Shown: piece after piece, positions 12,301-23,595 of the stretch
How the letters are laid out: each line of letters starts with the position of its first letter
Numbering within the stretch: the stretch's first letter is position 1
Source of the DNA: Volvox africanus
Taxonomy: Eukaryota > Chlorophyta > Chlorophyceae > Chlamydomonadales > Volvocaceae
DNA length: 64,000 nt
NCBI GenBank assembly: GCA_030268105.1
Contig: BSDZ01000004.1
Location: forward strand, 186,001 to 250,000
Direction: 5' to 3'
Position numbers and translations under genes: made by a program
The notes under the pieces: model-generated
What the model was told of the DNA's origin: nothing
Seen by the model: only the letters and a program-made list of their open reading frames with translations
Database searches by the model: none

Positions 12301-15300
12301 GAGGGATCCCCCTCGCCTCCCCAGCAACCTGGCCTCCGGGGAGGAGTCCCGGTACGTGTCTGTCCCCCTGTGGACGGCGCAGTGCCAGCCTCCCCAGGCG
12401 GCAGTGCCGTGGCCGCCGCCGCCCTCCCCGGCCGCCCTTACCGCCGTTCCGGTCGCCGTCTCCAGTCGGTGTGAACCGCGTACCGCACATCAGCCGGATG
12501 AACCGCAGGAGAGCCAACACCAGCAGCGGCAGCAGGATGTTGCAGAGGGTGCGGGGGCAGCGGCAGGGGGCAGCACCTGCCCCTCAGCAACCGTCAAGCC
12601 CACCCTAACCGCGCTGGGCCATGCGGTGATCCGGAGCCACCAGCTGAGTCTCACGCTGTATCGGAAGCCGCCCTCGGATGCACTGGCAGTGGGAGCCGGG
12701 CATGTTGCAGCCGGGTCCACCGGCACCGCCACAGCGGCTGCCGCTGCTGTAATGCGCAAGTTCTTCTCCCCTTCGCCGTCGGTGGCATCAAGAGTGGTGG
12801 CAGCTGCCAGCGGCGCTGCCGAAACGGCAGTAACGGCGGCAGAGGCGACGGATGGTGTACTGGCTGTTTGCCGTTGGCGTGACGCGACGGCTCGGCGGCT
12901 TGACGTTGGTCTGCAGCTGCTGCTTCCAGACATGGTGGTGGCGGCGCTGGTGGCGGCGCGGCCGCTGCCATGTAACGGGCGGGCGCTGCTGAGGTTGGTT
13001 TCGGAGCGAATGGAGATTGCGAACCAGGTACGAATAAGTCGTGGAGCAGCTCATTAGAGCCAAAAGCCAGGCCCCCTTTGATCAACTTCATTATTGAGCA
13101 GTCCTTTATTCGGCCGGACTGACGTCTCAAGAGTTCAGGAGTTAAGGGTTAAGGGCTTGGCGCTGACCTGACCTGATGTTGCTAGGGGGGCCATGCATCC
13201 CTAAGCCACGAGGGTCTTGACGCGGTTTGTCCTTATATTTGCGTGAATCCTTTCAAATCGGCCCCGGAGTCGCTGTCAATTGCTATGCGCGTGTCTGTGT
13301 TCGCAACCCTCGTTGAGTTTGCTTCTGGAGGCGGGAGAGTGCTCCTCTTATCCTCCTTTCACAGGTTGGTGTCTACCATCTCCACCACAGGCACTCCAAG
13401 CCGAGCCGTATGCAGCAAGGTACGAGATTTCTACAGCGCTTGTATCCCAGGCGGAGGCGCTGAGCAAGCTGTTGGCGGCGGCAATGACGGGCCGGCTGCC
13501 GGCGGCGGCGGCGGCGACGGTGGTTGCAGGTGCCGACGCAGCAGGCGTGGGCCGCCGCAGTCGCCGCGAGCCAGGGGCCGCTCATGCGCAGCGCAGCTGG
13601 TTGGTTGAGAAATTCAGCGCCAAGACGCAGGTAGGTGCGCGCGTGGGGCAGAAAGGATGGCATGCGCCCATACAAGTTATGCAAGCGGCAGAAAGGCAGG
13701 CGGGTGGGTGATTGAGTGGGCGCATGTGGACACCAGCAGCAGCGCTCGGTTGGATGTTTTTAAGGGCCGGGAGAGGCCATCACCATTGGTGCCCCGCCAA
13801 GCATCTGTGAGGAAGGCAGCACCCCGTCCATGTCCCCGTCCTCGTCCCCGGCTGTAGGTTTACCAGAACTGCCGCATGCTGAGTCGCGAGGGGCAGCTGC
13901 TTTGCTTCTGTGACACCCGGAAACTGAATTGGTACCTGGGGAAGGGGCTGGCAGTGCAGGTATGTGTTTGAGTTTTTCTCTGGAGGGGGGAGAGGTAGGG
14001 GCGGTAGAGTAAGCTACGGACCCGGGCGCACAGAAGGAACCCGGGCGCACATCACTTACTGAAAGCTGATGGCCATTATGCGACTGGGAGCGTCCCGCTT
14101 TCCATCGCGGTCGCATGACGTGCACGGGCTGCATCGCATGACGGGCGGAGAATACTAAGGAGGAGGCTAAACACACGCCACCGAGTCGAGGGTTGCCACC
14201 AGCATCCCCACGTCATGGCGTTGATGGACAGGATGCTGCCGTCAAGCACGAACTCGTTGGGCAGCACTGGGGTCCGGGTGTCATATCTCCGTAGAGGGCA
14301 TTGTTGATGGCAACCCCTCCTTCGCCCCTATACCCCTCCCCGCTCCTCCGCTCCTCCGCTCCTCGGTAATTCGCGCGGGCTACTGTCAGGTGTGCGAGGA
14401 CCCTCCCACAATCCAGCTTCTGTTTGAGCACCAGAGCACGGACCAACAAACCGGTGTGTGTGTGAAAAGGGAGGGAACTGTATGGAGGGTGTATGGTGTG
14501 TGTGTGGGGGGGGAGGTTCTATGGAGTGTGTGGGTGGTGTGTGGGGTGTGTATGGGGGGTTGCGGAGTAAGGCGTACGATCATGGGATAGAAAGCCAGGC
14601 TGCTGTGCGGCACAGGCTGGATCGGCTCAGGAGACGGACCGGGGGTGGTGTGTGGGGAGGTGAACTCCCTGGGTACTTGTTGTGGAAACTTGCCGTTTGT
14701 CCGTACAACTGCCTTCCTCCTCTGGGCACCCAGACCAGCTCTAACCGGTGACGGACTTGTGTCGCCCGGATTGGCGGTTACGTGCGGATGGCCCCAGTGG
14801 CCCGGCGTCTGTCTGTCTGACCCAAACGCGTGCACCGCACACACGACTGCCTTCAATGTTCTCTCAGTGCGCCTCTCCCCGGGGGACAGGCGCGGACGAT
14901 TTCTACACGCAGTCCAAGGCTAATCGCTGCGTCGGATGCGGCTGCAGCAGTCACTACCTGCGCTACCGAGTCCTGCCCGCCTGCTACCGGCGCCCAATGC
15001 CCGCGGCCCTCAAGAGCCATCGCTCGCATGACGTAGTGCTGCTGTGCATTGACTGCCATGAGCGCGCGCAGAAGGTACGTCTCTTCGAGATTTCGGTGGC
15101 CTATGAGAGTGGCGTAGCGTGTCCGTGTCAAAGAAAGAAGCGACCTGTGGTGCGCATGGGATGGCTCGTTGTTCAGTTGGTGGTTGTGAGGATGGAGCAG
15201 ATGGGGAGCCCAGGCAGCTGAGCGGCGGTGGGCAACGGTTTGGGCGGCAACCGCTACATCTTGGAGTCTCTCTCTCTCTCTCCCCACTCTTTCCCCCGGG

Positions 15301-17514
15301 CCTCGGTGAATGAATAGTTATGACCCGCACTGGATGAGACGATATGTCCAGCGATGCTGGAATGCCCTACTGTGAGAAGAGAAGAGAATCCAGATATGGG
15401 ATTAGCAGAGGCTGTGGGGCAAATCCTTTATCTGTGAGAAGAGCTTTGCTACTTCTCGTGGGTCCGGGGAGGGCCAATCCGCATAATATGCGATGGAGTG
15501 CTTAATTTTTCTTTTCGAAAAACCCGTCATCCAGTCGCTGCCTTCTCGGACTGCTGTTGCCCTCTACACCAGTCGGCCGAGCGGCTGAAGCGCCAGGTCG
15601 CATCGGAGTACAGGGTCCCTCTTCTGCCCCCCAGGACTCCGTTGCCGCTGCAGCATGGGGAGGCTGGTGGGATTGGCAAAGGGACCCCTGCTGCTGTCGT
15701 TGTCAGTGCACCCCCTAGCGGTGGCAGCGGTGGCGATGGTGACGGCGTCGAAGTCACGCGCAGTGACGATGACCATGACGCCGAAGTCGGTGGATGCGGT
15801 GATGGCAGCTGCAGCAGGGCTGGAGAGGCGGTTGACGGGCTCCCTGGAGGTATCCATCCTTCGGCAGCACGCCGGGCGGCATTGGCTCTCCAGAAGAGCG
15901 GAGCTAAGATGCCCCCGGAGCGCATCAGGCAAGTCAGGGACCCGAACCCTAGTCCAATGAGAGGATTTAACATAAGCACAGAGCAGCGTTTGCCTCTTCA
16001 CATTGCTCCCTACTTTCCCCACTCCCGCCCATCCCGCACCTTAGGCAGCTGGAGGCCATCATAAAAGCGGCATTAGGACGCGATCCCGCTGCAGAAGAGC
16101 CTGGGCTGCGACTCGGAGATCTGGAGGCAGCGCTGCTCTCAGGTAAACGTCTGTTTGTGGATGCTACGCCAAGAGGTGTTTTTAGGGTGGGTGGGTGGGT
16201 GGGTGGGGAAGGGAGGACTAAAAATGCTAAAAAGCAATCATCAGATATTGGCAGGAGGGAAGGACGGGCATCAATATTGGACCCGGACGGAGCAACGGGC
16301 TGCGTCGGGTGGATATAGTCACCTTGCGGTTACCTACTCGGGCCGTTAACAACGCATTTCGCACTCTCTGTGCGAAATGCGTTGGTGTGGTCTCGGAGGT
16401 ATTTGCAAGGAGTGTAGAAGTCAGTGTGCGACCCCCGCACCTCTGCCAGTGTCACGAGATGCCCCTAGTTCCGCCTGTGCATGCCAACACCACAACCACC
16501 ACGCCAACATTTGCTGCCACCGCGAGAATGATGACAATTGCGCTGCTCTCAAAATCAAGCAGCACTTGCGTTCCACAGACGTCCAAGTCCAAAAGATGCA
16601 ACTGTTCTCAGATGTAACCTATGTATCGCATCTATAATTTATTTCTGTTGTCCCTTTTCCTTGGCTCTGTACGGAGCCGTACCTAAGCGATTCCATGCTT
16701 GATGCCTCACGGCAGGTCTGGGCCGCCGTGGTCGCAGTAAGTACTTTCGATCGAAGCAGCCACAACAAGATGGTCAACTAGAAGGTGGCCGGACTGCAGT
16801 TATAGCCGCAACCGCAGCCACAGTGATGGTGGCCCAGCCGTGTGAGAGTGGCAGTGATGGCGGCGATTTGTTAGGTCCCACAGGACCATCGCATTCTGAG
16901 GACTGCCGCCAGGACCTCAGCTTCGCGCCGGCGGATGGTGGAATCGCCGCCAAACGAAGTGCAGCAACCGCAACTGCGAGCAAAGAAGACAACAGCCGGG
17001 CGCTTGACCGTTGGTTGGATAGTGGTCATCTCTGGCATGGAGAGCGTGTGGTCAAGCTGGCCATACAAAAAGGCGGGGAAGAGGAGCTGCTGCACCTTGT
17101 TAAAAGGTGTGGTGTTGGCGATGATGGCCGAGCAAATCTCCAAGCTTTAATATCAGATATTAATCTGGGATCTGGAAGTGCCGGCGGTCGGCTCATCCTT
17201 TTTAAGGGTTTTCCTTTAACGGTCCTCTCTTGGCGGTCGCTCCCTGCTGCCCCTTTTTACCCAGCGCCTCTCCTATTCATTTGGCTCCATCCTTCCGCAG
17301 GTTCCGAGCTGCATTCGTGGAGGCGGTGCGGCCCCAGTATCTACCACCCGCCTGGGGGGTAGACCACGCAGCTCTCCGTGACTTCGGGCCTTATTCAGTG
17401 TACTCTCGGTACAGGAACTGCGGTCCGAAGCTTCATGGGCAGGCAGGCCATGAAAAGGGGGGAGAGGATCAGCAGCAGCACCAACAACAGGAGCAGGGAA
17501 GGGTCGGAGACTAG
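9385..17514 (+). CDS. RRP6L3: RRP6-like 3 / EXD2-type 3'-5' exoribonuclease
   Basis: Exons: 9385-10065, 10507(or 10510)-10764, 11091-11183, 11679-11886, 12300-13027, 13391-13630, 13858-13959, 14390-14453, 14890-15074, 15573-15928, 16045-16142, 16716-17106, 17301-17514 (TAG); about 1,200 residues. The initiating ATG is not in this frame near 9385 and probably sits in an unseen upstream exon. A hydrophobic stretch (VLVGISVVAAAASTVVALVL) followed by RRRRR suggests an N-terminal membrane anchor. The DEDDy nuclease is intact: IGLDTESS, GGNDVVWLQRDF, YAAADVAYLPYL. An HRDC-like segment has CRWRDATARRLD. The C-terminal half has VYQNCRMLSREGQLLC, CVGCG, YRVLPACYR and HRSHDVVLLCIDCHE, a Cys/His block shared with EXD2 and plant RRP6L3. 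It is expected to trim or degrade RNA 3'-5'. The Ala/Gly/Gln-rich inserts are probably disordered. Introns at 10765 and 15929 start with GC. Confidence 0.86.
16351..16383. repeat. Perfect 14-bp inverted repeat, 5-nt loop
   Basis: Arms AACGCATTTCGCAC and GTGCGAAATGCGTT flank TCTCT, inside the 16143-16715 intron of the exonuclease gene. The symmetry is exact, and no coding function is visible. Confidence 0.9.
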
Positions 17515-17780
17515 GCGAGGGCCGTACTTGCGGAAACATAGAAAGTGAAGGGTTTTGGAGGAGGGGACGGACAAGGGCAGGAGGGAGAGGGGTTGAGTTG
17601 GGGCATGGCCGCCATCGCCGGCGCAGCAGTAGTGAGATGGGGCGAAAAATTGTTGTGGATGGAGGGGGCCCTGCAGAGAGGGGCCCCGGCCAAGTTAGAG
17701 CAGAGGGTATCGTGAGGGGGGCAGTCTGATGGCGGAGACGATGGAAGACCCTCAGAGCTTTTTTAGGGGTTGAAGCTGAA

Positions 17781-17850
17781 GGCAGGACTGGAGGTCATAA
17801 ACAAGGCAGGACTGGAGGTCACAAACAAGGCAGGACTGGAGGTCATAAGC
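17781..17850. repeat. Three tandem 24-bp repeats at the left end of the element
   Basis: Units start at 17781, 17805 and 17829, each beginning GGCAGGACTGGAGGTC. The right terminal repeat holds a single degenerate equivalent at about 20550-20570, so the extra copies are a left-end expansion. Confidence 0.85.
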
Positions 17851-18091
17851 CCTGCCATGAAGCCAGGAGAAAAGCGGGGACGTTGCCAGGGCACTGGGGA
17901 AGCCCACCAATAGCGCTCAGCCCCCGCTGCTTAGCACATTACGCCACTACCTTACAAATATGACTAACGCATGCAGAAATGGAGGCAACCAACGACATTA
18001 GAGGGCCAAGCGTTGAGAGGACAACGCTGAATCAGAGTCGGTGTGCATCTGCGTTGCCCACCCTGCTTAGTTATTGTCTTTGAACGGAAAC
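17829..18091 (+). repeat. Left terminal inverted repeat
   Basis: Matches the reverse complement of 20348-20570. It has an extra stretch of about 25 bp near 17900-17925. The last codons of the minus-strand exon at 18067-18186 fall inside this arm. Confidence 0.75.
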
Positions 18092-19519
18092 TTCACATCC
18101 CGGTGCTCCTGAGTTCTGATGTGCAGCGCATAGCAGTCGTCGCCCTTGAGCATGTCGGAAACCCATAATTCCACTTTCATATTCACCTGTCACACGCAGC
18201 CAAACATGCCTGGCCACACAACTCATTCCATGTTGTATTTCCAAGCTTTCCAAGTTTTCAAGTTTGAGTTGAATGTAAAAAATGTAAACACTTCCACATT
18301 TTGCACTCACACCCATGCAAGTTTTAATTCAAATGGAAATATCTTACCCGATGAGGAGGGGCACAGGTTCACGTACGCTCAGTTGCGCCTGGAAAACGTC
18401 CTGCTGTAGTTTACAGCGGGGATAAGCCCGCTGAAGGGGTGCCCCTCATAGTACAGTCACCATGTTCGACACATTCAAAGTGCTGGTGGTCATACTGGTC
18501 CACATGCAGGTCAAAACCAGCAATGAGGTATACAACGCTGAGGTATGCGGTATGAGGTATGCAACCCTAAGGCTTTAGCTGCCACATTCCCATCACAGGC
18601 TGCCCAAATTCCCACCTGTCTACCAGCGCAGCCTGAAGTGGAGCAGCATGCTGTACATGCCAGCACTCAAGCAACAGTACCTTGTGGAAGCAAAAGATAT
18701 CATAAAACACACATGGGTCCTGTAGTATCCTGGGTTATCTAAGGCTGATATCCAGGATGATCAGGAAACCGGACATCTTCCGATCGGGCCTAAACAGTTT
18801 GGCAGATATTAACACAGAGATACAACAGGTCCCCGCATCCGGCACAGCTGGCCTGTCGCACACAGCTCCATGAACGCCATTGTGTGCTGGATAAGGGGAG
18901 CAATGCCCATGATGTGCATGTTTTCTATGTTCCTTTTGGCCTCCACAAGCTACAATTGCTTGAGCACATTCCTTGAGTATATGCTTGAGAACCATCCCAC
19001 TCCACGCCAAATGTGCAGGGGGGAATCTGGGCAACTTGTGATCAGAGCATGGCAGCTTGGATACCTTGCCCCTGGTCTTGAGCCGCATGTTAAACAGTGT
19101 GGTCACCAGCACTTTGTACGCGTTGGACCTTGGTAGCTGAATAGTGAGTTGCACCCCTCCTTCAAGCTGTTCGCCCTGGCTATGATCTGCTGCAGGTCCT
19201 TGTTCAGGTACCAGTGAGCAGCAGCTTATCACTGCACTTCCTGCTCCTGCAGCTTCTGCACATGGCTTTCTTCCATCACCTTCAGACTACTATTTTTCTC
19301 AGCAACATCATCCTTCCAAACATTCCAACCCTGCAGGCACAGCCGTGAGTAGCAGTTCCAGCTTGTGCCCCTCCTCATCAGCTGAGAATGCAAGAAGGTG
19401 GCTCTGGATGAGCTCCAGGCTATGGTATGTAGCTGCAGGGTGCAGGGGCCAGGGTGAGGGGCGAGCTAAGGGCAAGCGGGGAATAATAGACGGGTCTGCC
19501 ATATGTGCATATATATATA

Positions 19520-19574
<55 letters not shown>

Positions 19575-19990
19575 ATAGGGGGGCTTTGCTTCACCCGTGG
19601 CCACTACCACCTGGCAGTACTCCGCCCCCTCCCCTGTATATGGGGGCAGCCTCATCCGGTCACCCATGTTGACTTCTCCAAAATCAGTGATTTTCCCGGT
19701 AGGTGATTCAGTTCCCACCACCAGCATTCAATGGAATATGCCAGATCAACGGCGGCCTCAACTCAACATAGCACTCTATGAGATCCATGCAAGCCCCCCT
19801 AGAAACGCAGGTTTGCGTGTATGGTTTGCTGCTGGTTACACGCACCTCGGCAGCCAGGACGTGGGTACGGGCAGGGACACGGCTGTGAGCGTGCTGCCCA
19901 TTAAGTCCAGGAACCCCTCGTTGTGCAGCAAGCTCTCCAGCATCAGATCCATCACGTGCTTCATGAGCGCCTGTGAGGTGCAAGCATCAC
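18067..19990 (-). pseudogene. Unrecognised multi-exon gene remnant inside the inverted-repeat element
   Basis: Coding-like pieces on the minus strand, in order: about 19984-19855 (cag acceptor, MKHVMDLMLESLLHNEGF, donor gtgcgt); about 19725-19600 (ITDFGEVNMGDRMRLPP); about 19440-19310 (SLELIQSHLLAFSADEEGHK); a charged helix-like piece near 19320-19235 (NSSLKVMEESHVQKLQEQ); about 19160-19060 (AYKVLVTTLFNMRLKTRG); about 18960-18840 (NMHIMGIAPLIQHTMAFMEL); and a clean last exon 18067-18186 (KVELWVSDMLKGDDCYALH, stop TAA). Frame shifts between pieces around 19160-19240 suggest decay, although unresolved short introns could also explain them. I do not recognise the family. It could be the element's own protein or a captured host gene. 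Confidence 0.4.
19508..19576. repeat. Compound AT/GT/GA microsatellite with poly-G
   Basis: Runs of (AT)n, (GT)n and (GA)n followed by about ten G lie between two coding-like segments of the element. Such tracts are slippage-prone and here look intronic. Confidence 0.9.
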
Positions 19991-20347
19991 AGCATCAGCA
20001 TGCATACAGCGGACTTCGGCTTGCTGGCATGCCACCCGAGCCTGTATGTTGGTGGACTACAGCTCAGCGCAGGTATGCTGTGGATTGTGAGGAAGCTTTT
20101 GAAACTTTGTCCTCGCGCTCTTATCTGCACTTCGCTTATTTACTGGTCGGTTTACTTACCGGTCGGTACAGGTTACACTATTGCTGCAGTTTTGTCGTGG
20201 GGTGTGAAGAAGCTGAAGCTTTCCATCCCAAGCAGGTATGTTGATGCTTTTACTAGATTGTTTGCTGGTAGCAGGTAGGCATGGCTTCAAGGTTAGAATG
20301 CAGCTTGTATATATATGCAGCCGGCGATAACTGCTATGAGCTGTAAC

Positions 20348-20570
20348 GTTTCCGTCCAAATACGATGACTAATGGGTAGGCAACCCAGCTGCATCCTCGC
20401 GCTGCTTCAGCGTTGTCCTCTCAACGCTTAAGCCTCTAATGTCCTTTGTTGCCTCCATTTCTGCATGCGTTAGTCATCTTTGTAAGATAGTGTGCTCAGC
20501 AGTGCCCTGGCAACGTCCCCGCTTTCCTCCTGGCTTAACGGCAGGCCGTATGACCTCCAGTTCGGCCTTG
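20348..20570 (-). repeat. Right terminal inverted repeat
   Basis: The reverse complement of this segment aligns through the whole left arm, ending internally at the shared GGACGGAAAC / GAACGGAAAC block. Confidence 0.75.
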
Positions 20571-21189
20571 TTTCATTCTTGGAGGGCCTGGGGTGCAACA
20601 CGTAGTCTCCATTTTACGGCTAACCAGCCGGTGGAATGGCACGACTCAGGTGCAACAAAGATTGTTTCGTCACCAGGGGGTAATAGGTGTGTCGTTAGTG
20701 CTGAAACCGGAGCAACACATGATAGTGAGAAGTCTCCGTTGCGAGGAAGGAGCCCTTATGACACCTGAAAGGATGTTGAGATAGCCAGGATTCTCCTGTA
20801 GCACTTAATTAAAGTGGCAGGTGGCAGCAGGGAGGCTGTGATGGCTGATGGGCAAGGATGACGAATTGATGATGAACGTGAATACTGAGGACAGGGATAT
20901 GGTGGCTTTGCTGAAAAGGTCGCCATGAGGTTGCCACTATAGAGGCAGCAGCCTCAAAGCTTCAATGACGGTCACTGCGTGGCCCTGACGCACAGAGGCC
21001 ACCATGTTCCCTACAAGGGTTCGTGTCAGCATTAAATCGCTCACATCCACCCCTCCACTCGATGGGGCCACCCCATAAGTAGAGCACCCAACCCTACCCC
21101 TACTTTGGGCATCGTCAGTGATAAACAGTATGGCACCCTAGTAAAATCTTGAGGTGTCTACATACGCGTAGTAGTGTCCGGGATGGACC

Positions 21190-21450
21190 GTGTATGGCCA
21201 TCTTCCAATCGGGCCTTTGCTCAGGTGGACATAACAGATATACAACATTGTGACCTGCGAGCTGACCAGGAGCGGAGTTGACGCCTTAGTTGATTCGGCA
21301 GATTCGGCTGGATGCCGGCGGTGGGTGCTGAACCTGGGAAAAGCACTGATTTCGGAGAAGTCGGCACGGGAGACTGGATGAGGGTGCCCCGAAATACCGG
21401 GCAAGGTAGGGACTGCCAGGTTAGTGGCCACGGGTGATGTACCCCCCTAT
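21190..21450 (+). repeat. Second, inverted copy of internal element sequence
   Basis: Plus-strand translation near 21300-21430 reads TDFGEVGTGDWMRVP. It parallels the minus-strand ITDFGEVNMGDRMRLPP of 19600-19725, and DNA similarity continues through the flanking GTGGCCACGGGTGA block. The adjacent 21195-21250 resembles 18771-18830 (TCTTCC.ATCGGGCC, then a degenerate ACAGAGATACAAC). Related sequence is therefore present in a rearranged order, as expected for transposon debris. Confidence 0.6.
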
Positions 21451-22241
21451 CCCACACACAACATTGGTATCGATATGGGTAATGTCTGACATAACAGAGA
21501 TACAACGATAATAAACACGCCAACAATCCACAAGAAATGCCTACTTGGAGCACTAGAGATGCCTGACAGCACAGATAGACACGTACGCAAGCCACGCACA
21601 GTTACCTGACGAGGTTAGGGACTAGACATGCCTTGCTGGATGGCGGGGTGATAGACCTTGAAAAGGACGCACAACATGTGCACGCCTAAAAAGCCATCTA
21701 CACGTTTGCAAACCCAACGGAGAGTCGCAAGTCAATTCATTCAGTTTCCAGTATAAACGCACTAGGACACGCCCTGGCTGGGTGTGTGTTAGGGTGTGAG
21801 ACACCTTGACAGAACAAACACTCACGCACACAACTTGACACCTATAGTGTTCCTACATGTAGTCAGACACAACATGCCAGTAGCTAGATGTGTATAACTG
21901 CTGAGCATGCACGCACCTGACAGCAGGGGTAAACACGCTACCCCCACACGAGTCAAACTTGATGTATAACGCAACGGACTGCTGCAGATAAAACTGACAC
22001 GCCTCTCCTGAGAATGCACCACCAAAAGGCCAAATGGATGTGTGGGCTGCACCGCAAGGTGTCCTATTTCCTTGTGACGCTTGCTGTGTGTGCACTTCGT
22101 CCATTTATTACACACTCACCCATCCTCTTCCTCCACCTTCAGCGCCCTCATCTCCACCTCGTCCTCCGTCATCTCCGCGCCCCTCAGTGTGCACACTCAC
22201 TGCAGCGTCTTGTGGCACAGCAGCCTGCCTGACTGCAGAAG

Positions 22242-22380
22242 CTACAGTTGGTAGGTGTCTCTGTTAAAGAACACCGCCAGCAACCCCCCGTCGACGTTGG
22301 CGCTGCGCAGCATCCCCTCATTGAAGCCCGGCGCCCCCACAACCCTGAACACCTGTTGTGCATCGGCCAGGTGGGCCCAG
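22242..22380 (-). other. Coding-like fragment of unknown identity
   Basis: The minus strand reads FRVVGAPGFNEGMLRSANVD followed by a stop at 22242-22244. It looks protein-like, but there is no recognised family, start codon or linked exon. It may be a terminal exon of a decayed gene. Confidence 0.2.
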
Positions 22381-22399
22381 GTGAGGACAAGAATGTGTG

Positions 22400-23595
22400 C
22401 GTGTGAAGCTGTGTGTATGAGTTGAGGTGCCTGTCGGGTTCTCACCACACAGGTAACTTGTATGGTGCTCTGCATCTTGTGTGTCCTTGCAAGGCGTCTG
22501 CACCGTATAGTCTGTGTAGTCCCTGCACGGAGGTGTGCCTATTGGTGTGTCGTACTCATGTCATGTGTCTCCAGTGTGCGTGTATAGTCGCTTCAAGTAG
22601 GCGTGTCTAGTAGCTTGTTGGTGTGTCTATGTGTGCACAAATACGTGTGAGGATGTTGTAGGGGTGTTAGTCAATCTGTAACACCTCGTTGCTAGTATCA
22701 GATTTCGTTCAGTTGGGGTATTGTTCTTAATACTGAACATGGCCCAGGTATGGGGTGGGGTGGGTTCTCTACCTCAGCGCGGCCTCATCAGGTGGAGAGG
22801 TACAACCGACACGAGCCTTTGTAGACGTAGGAATACTGCGGCCTCTGTTTCATGGAGAGTCGCTGCCGCTGAAGCACCACACAAGTTGATCTACAGATAG
22901 GTTATCGCTATCCCCCTGGGATGGCCCTGAGAGGTAGGGTGCCGTGATTATTCATCAGAAGTTCAATCTGGACTACCAACGACTGGTTTCTTTACGAAAA
23001 TCGGGATGGCAAAGAATTTAAGGGGGCGCCCAGTGAGAAAATCAGCAGCAGGATTAGATGGCTCTTCAATCGTAATCTTATCAGCCCTCACTGGCGGGAC
23101 CCATCAACGGTTTAATACTCCAGCAGGGAAGCGTGAGCCGTGGCTCTGAGGGATGGCTTAGAAACCGGTCGCAGAAAGCAAGAGAATCTGCGACATCAAC
23201 AATTTGGTACACGTGCCAAATGGTGTATAATCAACCCCCGGGGTTCCCTATGTCACATGCCAGCCTAAGGGGCGATCTAACCACCACTAAAATAATGATA
23301 GCTTTTCGCAAAAAAGTTTTCATAGCGTCGCAAAAACTGCTAAGTGATCAGCGGGCAACTCTTGCTTTGTTCCAACATAAATTACATATCGACTTGCATA
23401 TATAGCTCAGACATTGACTTGCGAAGAATAGAAGACCGCAAGTCTTGGAAATTTGCCGCATTATGTACGACGACTGTGCCGTCCAAAGAAGCGAGGTGCA
23501 CCAATGCTCCATCCATTTCCTACGTTTCATAGTGAGGCTGCATTCGTCCATCAGCTTGAGTCAGCTGTGCGGGGCCTTTCTGACAAGAACCCAAA
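22400..23595. other. Intergenic region upstream of bL9c
   Basis: No gene was recognised. A TATATAG motif at about 23398-23404 lies roughly 195 bp before the bL9c ATG and could be a TATA box. The GT-rich stretch at 22390-22670 is low-complexity. Confidence 0.3.

Larger units (their letters stand above)
17781..20570. mobile_element. DNA-transposon-like element with long terminal inverted repeats
   Basis: The left arm (17781-18091) and the reverse complement of the right arm (20348 to about 20570) share about 220 bp at roughly 80% identity by eye. Shared blocks include AAAGCGGGGACGTTGCCAGG, GACTAACGCATGCAGAAATG and AAGCGTTGAGAGGACAACGC. The enclosed 2.2 kb carries several splice-bounded, coding-like segments on the minus strand. 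No clean target-site duplication was found at the edges, which are uncertain by tens of bases. It begins about 270 bp after the stop of the exonuclease gene, and TGTAA motifs near 18266-18285 could serve that gene's 3' end. The superfamily is not recognised. Confidence 0.7.
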
